Source: Hyalangium versicolor
GTDB lineage: Bacteria; Myxococcota; Myxococcia; Myxococcales; Myxococcaceae
Direction of reading: 5' to 3'
DNA length: 64,000 nt
Assembly (NCBI RefSeq): GCF_020103695.1
Contig: NZ_JAHXBF010000043.1
Location: 18,351-82,350, forward strand
Notes under the pieces: generated by a model
What the model saw: the letters and a program-made list of their open reading frames with translations, nothing else
The model's database searches: none
Told to the model about the DNA's origin: nothing
Made by a program: the position numbers and the translations under genes
Shown: positions 1-7,206 of the stretch, piece by piece
Position numbering within the stretch: the stretch's first letter is position 1
How the letters are laid out: every line of letters starts with the position of its first letter

Positions 1-73
1 GCAGGTACACACTCCCGACAGCGAGTACCCCCGCAGCCATGAGGAGCAGGAGGACGATCGGATTGAAGCTCAT
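1..73 (-). CDS. Partial small membrane protein, N-terminus only
   Basis: An ATG on the minus strand at 71-73 opens a frame that runs off the left edge. The visible 24 residues are a hydrophobic stretch (MSFNPIVLLLLMAAGVLAVG), so this is a signal anchor or a first membrane helix. It starts only 9 bases after the stop of the large surface protein upstream, so the two are probably co-transcribed. Function cannot be judged from this fragment. Confidence 0.5.
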   Translation of the reverse strand, partial: MSFNPIVLLLLMAAGVLAVGSVYL

Positions 74-82
74 GGCCTAGCA

Positions 83-3000
83 TCAACGGCAGCGGCGGCG
101 CCGCTGGAGCAGCAGTCCCAACACCCAACCCGCCAGCAGCGGGAGTGCCCCTGCTCCCGAGCCGCAGCCACAGCTTTCAGGCGTGGAAGTCCCATCACCC
201 GGGAGAGAAGGCGTATCGGTAGGCGGAGGCGTATCGGTAGGCGGAGGCGGCCCTGGCTCCACATGCTGAGCCACTGTGATGCTGAAGCGGCAGCTCGCCG
301 CGTTCCCCGTCGAGTCGGTCGCGGAGACGGTGACCTCATGCACTCCCACGGCGAGCTGTGTACCCGAGGCCGGGCTCGCGATGACGGACCCGACGCCCAC
401 TGCATCGCTCGCGCTGGGCAGCGCCCAGCCTGGCGAGGCTCCCGAGCTGCTCGTCGCATCGACCTCAAGGTCCGCGGGGCACGTCAAGGACGGCGGCGTG
501 GTGTCCTTCACTGTCACCTTCGCTGTGCAGCTCGCGCTGTTGCCGCCCTCGTCGGTCGCAGTCACCGCGAACTCAGTGACTCCCAGCGAAAACACGCTGC
601 CCGAGCTCCGCTCGGACGAGACCTCCACCGTTCCTCCTTCCCCATCGCTGGTGGCAATCGAGAAGGTGGCCTCCGCTCCGGCCGCTGACTTCGCCTCCAG
701 CGTCAGCTCGGGACAGCTCACCGTGGGCGGCGTCTTGTCGTTGAGCGCCGCGACGGGCAGGGAGCGCAGCTCCGCACCCGAGGTGGGGGCCGACATCACC
801 AGCAGCACCCTTCCCTGGATCTCCCCCAGGATGATGGGAGTGCTCGACCCTGGCCCGGGCGTCAGTTCGAGCACCGGCACCGTTCCCGCCCCCGTGCCAT
901 CGGTCCGCCACAGCTCCTGGCCCGAGGAATGCTGAATGGCCGCGAACAGCACCGTCCCATCCGAGAGCGTGAAGCCATCTCCCCGGTACCCCTCCCGGGT
1001 GAAGCTGCTCTCGGTGCCGGGAGAGATGTCCTTCACCAGCACCGCCCCCGCGGACGTCCCGTCCGTGCGCCACAGCTCCCGGCCGTGCGTCGTGTCGGTC
1101 GCGGCGAAGTAGAGCACCGCTCCTGCCGCCACGATGGGCTTCGGATTCGAGCCGATGCGGCCCGGGATGATGTCGGCCACCAGCACCGCTCCATCCCCTT
1201 CCACCCGGTACAGCTCATCCCCCAGGGTGTCGCTCGTCGCGATGAAGTAGAGCGCGGTAGAGGTCGCCTTCATGTCTCGGGGATAACTGCCATAGGAGCC
1301 CGCTCCGATGTCGGTGAGACGCACAGGCCCCGTGCTGTCGAGTCTCCAGAGCTCCCGGCCGTTCACCCCATCATCCGCGGAGAAGTAGAGCTTGCCCCCG
1401 AACGTGATCAGGTTCTCCGGCTCGGAGCCATACACGCCAGCGCGCAAGTCAGCCACGCGAACCGTCCCCAGATCCGTGCCGTCGGTCCGCCACAGCTCCG
1501 TCCCGGCCACGCCATCGTTGGCCGTGAAGTACACGAACTGCCCGAGCGTCACGAGGTGGTCGGGCTCGCTGCCCCCCAGTGTGGAGTTCAAGTCCTTCAG
1601 GAGAGAAGTCCCAGCCTCCGTCCCATCCGAGCGCCACAGCTCCCGGCCGTGGGTTCCATCATCCGCCTGGAAATAGAGAATGCCGTTCAACGGGGTGAGG
1701 TGCCGCGGGGCGCCGCTGAATTGCCCGGACCTGATGTTCTTCACCTCGTGGGTGCCCGTGTTCGTGCCGTCGGTGACGAAGAGCTCGGGCCCGTCCGTCT
1801 CGCTCTCTCCCACGAAGAAGATGTGGGAGCCCACCTGCACCAGCTCCCGGGGCGCGGAGTACGCGGGGCTCTCCATCTCCACGTCGAGCCGCGAGGTACC
1901 CGCGGGCGTTCCGTCCGTGAACCACGGGTGGACCACCGCCGTGACGCCCAGATCCACCTGCACCCACTCCATGGCCGAGAACATGAGCTTGCCGCCCACC
2001 TCGATCCAATGCTCGACGCGAGTGCCCTCCCCCAGCAACTGAGGGGTGAACGGAATCTCCGCCGTTCCCGCCGGGGTGCCGTTGCTCAGCCAGAGCTTCG
2101 TTCCCGGGCTTCCCTCGTAGGTGAAGATCAGCCGACCGTTCCAGTTCGTGAAGCGACTGGCTCCTTGCGTGTACAGCCCTGGCTTGAACGCCTGCAGGAA
2201 GGTGGTCCCCGCCACCGTCCCATCACTCACGCCCAGCCGGGACGTGACGCTGTCCAGGTAGAAGAGTTTGTTGCCCGAGCAGGTCATCCAGTACACGTAG
2301 TCGGTGAACTGGAGCAGCCTCTGCGTCCCCGCGGCCGTCCCGTCCGTGCGCCACAATTCGTGCCGTGAGTTCTGGACGCCATCGAAGAAGACATAGGCAC
2401 CACACGCGAGCACGTTCTCCCCGCCCGACTCGAGGGACGAGGTGATGATGCTCTTGAACACCTTCGTTCCGGCCGCGGTGCCATCGCTCAGCCAGAGCGC
2501 GTCTCCGTTGACCGTATCGTACGCGGCGAAGAACAGCTTGGAGCCGAATGCGGCGAAGTTCTTGAAACTGGTGGGATAGCCCCCGGAGCGTGTGACGAGC
2601 GGCAATGTGCCCGCCTTGCTCCCATCGGTCCGGTACACCGTCCCGGCTGCATAGAAGTACAGCAGGCTGCCGGCAGGGGTCAGCATGTCGGGGTAGCTGC
2701 CCGAGGAGCCCGCGGCGAGGTCCGCCACGAGCACCGTGCCCGCCGCGGTGCCATCCGTCTTCCACAGTTCGTACCCCGACGCGGAGTGATAGCCCCGGAA
2801 GTAGACCGTGGAGCCGACCGCCACGAATTTATCTCCGCTCTGAGGCAGGGAGCCCTGCCCGAACTGGAACACCCGAATCGTTCCAGCCTCCGTGCCATCG
2901 GTCTTCCAGAGCTCGGAGATACCGTTGCTCTCGGAGGTGAAGGAGAGCCAGGTGGGAGTGGCGGTGAAGTTCCCCAGCGTCGTGTAGTACGGACCTGGCC

Positions 3001-3427
3001 CCAGGTCCTTCACCATCCGGGTGCCCTCGCTCGTCCCGTCGCTCGTCCAGAGCTCGATGCCGCTGGCGCCGTCATCCGAGGAGAAGAGGACGCGGTCACC
3101 GAATGCGGTCAGGTTGTAGATAGCCGGATAGCTGCTCACATCCATGTCGCGCAGGAGGAGCGTTCCCTCGGCGGTGCCGTCCGTGCGCCAGAGCTGATCA
3201 AAGGAGCCCTGCGTGGAGAAGAACACGTACTTGCTGGTGGGGACCAACTTCTCAGGCAACAACCTGGACGCGGAGTAGGTCCCTGGGACGATCTCCTTCA
3301 CCACGGCCGCCACGTCCGGCCGCAGGCCGCTCTGCCGCACCTCCCGCGAGGATGCCTCGCGGGGTGGAGGCTCCGCACATCCAGCCATGACGGCCACGAA
3401 CAAGAGAACCCGTGCTGCGCTCCGCAT
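83..3427 (-). CDS. ELWRTDGT-repeat surface lipoprotein with HYR domains and MYXO-CTERM anchor
   Basis: This 1114-residue protein begins with a lipoprotein-type signal (hydrophobic run ending MAGC, cleavage before Cys18). Roughly residues 50-900 are tandem beta-type repeats marked by ELWRTDGTAAGT-like motifs, more than a dozen copies, as in hyalin/FG-GAP-like bacterial surface proteins. Two HYR-type Ig-like domains follow, each opening with TPP..xCP. The C-terminus is a Pro/Thr linker, a CGCGSG motif, a membrane helix and a basic tail, which is the MYXO-CTERM sorting signal of myxobacteria. The ATG at 3427 is preferred over the preceding GTG because GGGAGG lies 5-6 bases upstream. Probably an extracellular adhesion or matrix protein; the ligand is unknown. 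Confidence 0.88.
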   Translation of the reverse strand: MRSAARVLLFVAVMAGCAEPPPREASSREVRQSGLRPDVAAVVKEIVPGTYSASRLLPEKLVPTSKYVFFSTQGSFDQLWRTDGTAEGTLLLRDMDVSSYPAIYNLTAFGDRVLFSSDDGASGIELWTSDGTSEGTRMVKDLGPGPYYTTLGNFTATPTWLSFTSESNGISELWKTDGTEAGTIRVFQFGQGSLPQSGDKFVAVGSTVYFRGYHSASGYELWKTDGTAAGTVLVADLAAGSSGSYPDMLTPAGSLLYFYAAGTVYRTDGSKAGTLPLVTRSGGYPTSFKNFAAFGSKLFFAAYDTVNGDALWLSDGTAAGTKVFKSIITSSLESGGENVLACGAYVFFDGVQNSRHELWRTDGTAAGTQRLLQFTDYVYWMTCSGNKLFYLDSVTSRLGVSDGTVAGTTFLQAFKPGLYTQGASRFTNWNGRLIFTYEGSPGTKLWLSNGTPAGTAEIPFTPQLLGEGTRVEHWIEVGGKLMFSAMEWVQVDLGVTAVVHPWFTDGTPAGTSRLDVEMESPAYSAPRELVQVGSHIFFVGESETDGPELFVTDGTNTGTHEVKNIRSGQFSGAPRHLTPLNGILYFQADDGTHGRELWRSDGTEAGTSLLKDLNSTLGGSEPDHLVTLGQFVYFTANDGVAGTELWRTDGTDLGTVRVADLRAGVYGSEPENLITFGGKLYFSADDGVNGRELWRLDSTGPVRLTDIGAGSYGSYPRDMKATSTALYFIATSDTLGDELYRVEGDGAVLVADIIPGRIGSNPKPIVAAGAVLYFAATDTTHGRELWRTDGTSAGAVLVKDISPGTESSFTREGYRGDGFTLSDGTVLFAAIQHSSGQELWRTDGTGAGTVPVLELTPGPGSSTPIILGEIQGRVLLVMSAPTSGAELRSLPVAALNDKTPPTVSCPELTLEAKSAAGAEATFSIATSDGEGGTVEVSSERSSGSVFSLGVTEFAVTATDEGGNSASCTAKVTVKDTTPPSLTCPADLEVDATSSSGASPGWALPSASDAVGVGSVIASPASGTQLAVGVHEVTVSATDSTGNAASCRFSITVAQHVEPGPPPPTDTPPPTDTPSLPGDGTSTPESCGCGSGAGALPLLAGWVLGLLLQRRRRCR

Positions 3428-3515
3428 CACACCCTCCCAGGAGGTTTTCGCGAGCGAAGGATACGTCCAGGGAGGCTACTTGCGGGATGTCCGACACACG
3501 CCGACAGCGGGTCCG

Positions 3516-4109
3516 TCAAAAGTCTCCTTCCCTCACGTAGGGGTAGCTCCACAACGTGAGCTGCAGAAGGCACGACTTCACCCACGCCGCGTGCATCTTG
3601 TCGACGTCTTCGCTCGAGTGGCCCTTCCTGGCGAGGAAGGGACGCAAAGTGAACGTCACGGGGAAGATGAGCGCGAAGAGATTGCGAAACGGCACGATAT
3701 CCGTCGATGGGGCTCCATCCGTCTTGTTCTTCTTCGCGCGGTGGTGACGCAATCCAATCTCGTGCTGATAGTCGAGCCACTTCTGGTCGTATTCGGCTCG
3801 CGCCGTGTCGAGGATCCATTGTCCGAAGCGCTTGCGCACGCCGCCGAGGTACTCGCCGAGCGGCTTGCCGTCAGCCTTGCCGGTGAACGACGCGAGGAGG
3901 TGCGGTTGACTTCCAACGAAGCCGTACCAGACGTCGAGGATCTCTTCGATGGAGTCCTTCACGACATCGTGAGACAGACGCAGATACTTCACGTCGTCCT
4001 CGCCGAAAAGGGTGCTCGCTTTCATCTGATCGAAGTCAACCAGGGTGATGGGCGAACGCGAAACCGATGCGGTACCGAGGGTGTAGCCAGGGATGGTGCT
4101 CATGTGCAT
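3516..4109 (-). CDS. Protoglobin-domain haem protein
   Basis: The 197-residue product matches the protoglobin fold (Protogloblin family, haem-binding globin related to the sensor domain of globin-coupled sensors) over its whole length. Typical features are the early FDQMKASTLFGEDDVKYLR region, VWYGFVGSQPHLLASF, and the helix DQKWLDYQHEIGLRHH, whose His is the likely proximal haem ligand. There is no transducer or cyclase domain, so it is a stand-alone globin that probably binds O2, CO or NO. Two starts are possible, ATG at 4109 or ATG at 4103; AAGGAAG upstream fits either. It is transcribed alone, with a short gap to the DapA-like gene. Confidence 0.85.
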   Translation of the reverse strand: MHMSTIPGYTLGTASVSRSPITLVDFDQMKASTLFGEDDVKYLRLSHDVVKDSIEEILDVWYGFVGSQPHLLASFTGKADGKPLGEYLGGVRKRFGQWILDTARAEYDQKWLDYQHEIGLRHHRAKKNKTDGAPSTDIVPFRNLFALIFPVTFTLRPFLARKGHSSEDVDKMHAAWVKSCLLQLTLWSYPYVREGDF

Positions 4110-4146
4110 GTCTTCCTTGGAGTGAACTGCTGTCTGGGTTGCGCTG

Positions 4147-5040
4147 CTAGGCGCGAAGCACTTCGAGCGTGACGAGGATCCGCCGCAGCTCCTCGACCTG
4201 CGGAGCCTCCAGCGGGAGCAAGGGAGCGCGCAGCGGGCCCACCCGTGTCCCGGTGAGCTCGAGTCCCGCCGAGATGGCTCGGGGCAGCCCGTGCTTCACG
4301 ATGAACTGCAGCAGGGGAAGCTGGCGGTAGAAGAGCGCGCGTGCCAGCTCGAGCTCCTTCCGCTCTATCGCCTCGTACAGCTGGACATTCAGCTCCGGGA
4401 TGAGGTGGGGAGCCGCGGTACACCACCCACGAGCCCCAGCGACGAAGGCCGCGAGCGCGAGCGGGTTGCTGCCGTTGTAGAAGGCCACCGACTCACCGGC
4501 GAGTTGCACCAGACGATGCATCCGGTTCACATCCCCCGTGCTCTCCTTCACCATGGTGACGTTGGGGATCTCGAGGACCTTCGAGATGACCTCCGGGGAC
4601 AGATCGATCCCTCCGGTCGCGGGGTTGTTGTACAGCGCGATCGGGAGGGAGATGGCCTTCGCCACGGTGTCGAAGTGGCGGACGATCTCCGCATCCGTCA
4701 GCTTCCAGTAGCTCATCGGGATGATCATCACCGCCGAGGCTCCAGCCCGCTCCGCGAAGCGCGCATGGTGGACCGTCCGCTCTGTCGTGAGGCTCGAGAC
4801 GCCCACCAGGGTGGGGACGCGCCCAGCGACCTGTTTGATGGTGGTCTCCGTCACGGCCTCACGCTCCTCGTCCGTGAGGTAAGGGAGGACGCCGGTGCTT
4901 CCCAGCGGGGCAATGGCATGCACGCCGGCCTTCACCTGCCGCTCGACCAGCTCGCGCAGCAACTCGAGGTTGACGCGGCCGTCCTCGAGAAAGGGGGTGA
5001 TGGGATAGGAGACGATGCCTCGGAGAGGAGCGTTCTTCAT
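4147..5040 (-). CDS. Dihydrodipicolinate synthase family (DapA-like) class I aldolase
   Basis: A 297-residue TIM-barrel lyase of the DHDPS/N-acetylneuraminate lyase family. The substrate-binding GSTGVLPYLTDEER segment is a variant of the family GTTGE motif. The active-site Tyr appears in LPIALYNNPATGG and the Schiff-base Lys in VTMVKESTGD. The start at 5040 overlaps the stop of the upstream cupin gene by four bases (ATGA), so the two are translationally coupled. A true lysine-pathway DapA is unlikely in this setting. The pairing with a cupin and a divergent MocR regulator suggests a catabolic aldolase for a 2-keto acid; the substrate is unknown. Confidence 0.85.
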   Translation of the reverse strand: MKNAPLRGIVSYPITPFLEDGRVNLELLRELVERQVKAGVHAIAPLGSTGVLPYLTDEEREAVTETTIKQVAGRVPTLVGVSSLTTERTVHHARFAERAGASAVMIIPMSYWKLTDAEIVRHFDTVAKAISLPIALYNNPATGGIDLSPEVISKVLEIPNVTMVKESTGDVNRMHRLVQLAGESVAFYNGSNPLALAAFVAGARGWCTAAPHLIPELNVQLYEAIERKELELARALFYRQLPLLQFIVKHGLPRAISAGLELTGTRVGPLRAPLLPLEAPQVEELRRILVTLEVLRA

Positions 5041-5537
5041 GACCGCTCCTCGTGGTTCTTGTCGAAGAGCTGGTCGCCACGCTCCGGCACCTCCTCGCGC
5101 AGCGCGACGCCTCCCATGTTCTGCAGCATGGGAGCGTTCTCGCACGCGAGGTAGCGGGCCACGCCCTTGCCGGTGTTGACGTGGTTGTGCCACGCCCACA
5201 CGGGGACGTAGACGGCGTCCCCCTGCTTCCACTCGACGCGCTTGCCCCCCACGTACGAGTACCCCTCGCCCTCGAGGATGTAGAGGAGCGTCTCGTAGGT
5301 GTGGCGATGCCGGTTCGAGGACTGGCCCGGCTCCAGCCAGCCAATCGTCATGCTGAGCGCGTGCGAAGGCAGGTCGACGAAGAAGACGGGGTGCTTGCGC
5401 GCCTTCGAGTACTCCTCCTGCCGCCCGCCCTGTTCGACGTGACGGTGGGCGAGCTTCTCGGGCATGACGACTCGAGGCCTGGGGGGCGTCTTGTCGAAGT
5501 CGGCCGAGTGATACCTGACGGCTCCTGGGTCTGCCAT
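5037..5537 (-). CDS. Cupin-domain protein
   Basis: A 166-residue single-cupin protein. Cupin motif 1 is visible as SNRHRHTYETLLYILEGEG (two His and a Glu for metal) and motif 2 as GDAVYVPVWAWHNHVNTG. The metal ligands are therefore intact and it is probably an enzyme (dioxygenase or isomerase-like) rather than a mere sensor. The start at 5537 sits behind GGAGGAGCCCCAC. Its stop overlaps the DapA-like start by 4 bases, and it is divergent from the MocR regulator, which probably controls both. The reaction is not identifiable from sequence alone. Confidence 0.82.
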   Translation of the reverse strand: MADPGAVRYHSADFDKTPPRPRVVMPEKLAHRHVEQGGRQEEYSKARKHPVFFVDLPSHALSMTIGWLEPGQSSNRHRHTYETLLYILEGEGYSYVGGKRVEWKQGDAVYVPVWAWHNHVNTGKGVARYLACENAPMLQNMGGVALREEVPERGDQLFDKNHEERS

Positions 5538-5627
5538 GTGGGGCTCCTCCTGCTCCTGCCGGCGATGTGCCGGACACGCCAGGATGAGTAGCGCTAGACT
5601 GGACCCGTGAGAGGAGCCGGTTTCCAT

Positions 5628-7082
5628 ATGACAAGGGGTCCAGTTGCAAGACCGTGGCGGGTGGATCTCCCGCTGGAGCCCGCAAGCCCCACGCCGCTCT
5701 ATCGCCAGCTCGTCCAGGCCATTGCCCGCGACATCCGCCGAGGAAGGCTGCGCCCGGGGGATGCGCTGCCCGGGACTCGCACGCTCGCGGAGGAGCTGGG
5801 CATCACGCGCAAGGTGGTCGTCACCGCGCTCGATGAGCTCGTCGCCCAGGGATGGCTGGTCTCGCAGCCCGCGCGCGGAACCTTCGTCTCCCCTGCCCTT
5901 CCGGCCCATGCGGTCGCCGACGCCGAGCCCAGGCGGGCAGGCTTACGTCAGGGTCCCGTGGGAGCAAGGCCCCCTGTGCTCACCTTGAACGATGGATCCC
6001 CGGATGCGCGCCTTGCGCCCCTGGAAGCCCTCGCGCGGGCGTATCGCAGGGCCCTGCTCCGACTCTCACGCAAGGGCCTCGGGTATGGAGATGCGCGAGG
6101 TGACGGGGTGCTGCGGGAAGTCCTCTCCTCGTTCCTGAACCAGGCTCGAGGGCTGTCGAGCCGGCCGGAACAGCTCATCATCACCCGAGGCAGCCAGATG
6201 GCGCTGCTGCTCGCGGGCAAGGCGCTCGTTCGCCCGGGTGAGATCGTCGCCGTGGAGTCCCCCGGCTACACGCCTGCCTGGGATGCGTTCCGGTTCGTGG
6301 GTGCGGAACTGTGCCCTGTCTCCGTGGATCAGGAGGGGTTGCGGATCGACGCCCTGGAGCGGGTGCTCGCGCGTGGGAGGGTTCGTGCGGTCTACACGAC
6401 GCCCCACCACCAGTACCCCACGACCGTCTCTCTCTCCGCGGCGCGGCGCCTGGCACTGCTGTCTCTCGCGGCGAAGCACGGCTTCACCATCATCGAGGAC
6501 GATTACGACTACGAGTACTACTACGCGTCACGTCCGCTCCTGCCCATGGCGAGCACCAACGAACTCCGGAGCGTGGTGTACATCGGCTCGCTTTCGAAGC
6601 TGCTCGCGCCGGGCATCCGTATCGGATACCTCGTCGCGAACGAGCAACTCCTCGAGAAGGCGGCGGAAGCACGGGCAACGGTGGACCGGCAGGGAGAGCC
6701 CGCGCTGGAGCGCGCCGTTGCAGAGCTTCTCGAGGACGGCGAGCTCCAACGGCACGCGCGCAAGGCACGCCGGGTGTATGAGGAGCGCCGGGATCACCTG
6801 GTGTCACGCCTGCGAGCCCATCGGCACCTGAGGGAGATGCTCGAGTTCGATGTGCCCTCGGGAGGACTGGCCCTCTGGCTGAGGGCCCGGGAAGGAGTGG
6901 ATGTAGAGGCATGGAGCCGCCGCGCCGCCGAGATGGGACTGCTCTTCACGCCCGGCAGTGCGCATGGCGCGGAGCGGCTGGCGCGGCAGGGCTTTCGCGC
7001 GGGATACGCCGCCCTGGAGCCACGGGAGTTGGATGCCGCGGTCACGCTCCTCGGCAAGAGTGCGGAGTGGCGGGGGAGTTGA
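5628..7082 (+). CDS. MocR-family (GntR-HTH plus aminotransferase domain) transcriptional regulator
   Basis: The protein has the MocR/PdxR architecture. An N-terminal GntR winged helix (LYRQLVQAIARDIRRGRLRPG, then LPGTRTLAEELG and ALDELVAQGWL) is joined by a linker to a fold-type I aminotransferase domain of about 350 residues with the PLP-binding Lys in GSLSKLLAPG. The ATG at 5628 is chosen because GAGGAG lies upstream at 5610-5615, while the GTG at 5607 has no ribosome site. Members of this family bind PLP or an amino compound and act on divergent promoters, here the cupin/DapA-like pair 90 bases away. It is convergent with the rifampin phosphotransferase gene. Confidence 0.9.
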   Translation: MTRGPVARPWRVDLPLEPASPTPLYRQLVQAIARDIRRGRLRPGDALPGTRTLAEELGITRKVVVTALDELVAQGWLVSQPARGTFVSPALPAHAVADAEPRRAGLRQGPVGARPPVLTLNDGSPDARLAPLEALARAYRRALLRLSRKGLGYGDARGDGVLREVLSSFLNQARGLSSRPEQLIITRGSQMALLLAGKALVRPGEIVAVESPGYTPAWDAFRFVGAELCPVSVDQEGLRIDALERVLARGRVRAVYTTPHHQYPTTVSLSAARRLALLSLAAKHGFTIIEDDYDYEYYYASRPLLPMASTNELRSVVYIGSLSKLLAPGIRIGYLVANEQLLEKAAEARATVDRQGEPALERAVAELLEDGELQRHARKARRVYEERRDHLVSRLRAHRHLREMLEFDVPSGGLALWLRAREGVDVEAWSRRAAEMGLLFTPGSAHGAERLARQGFRAGYAALEPRELDAAVTLLGKSAEWRGS

Positions 7083-7206
7083 GGCCGCCTCCGCGAATAC
7101 CCGGGAGAGCACCTGACGCAGGCCGGGCTCGGCACGCAGCCGCTCCGCGGCGACCGCTGTCATCGAAGTGCGGGGCGGGATGGGTCACCCTGTCGAGCTG
7201 GCCCGG

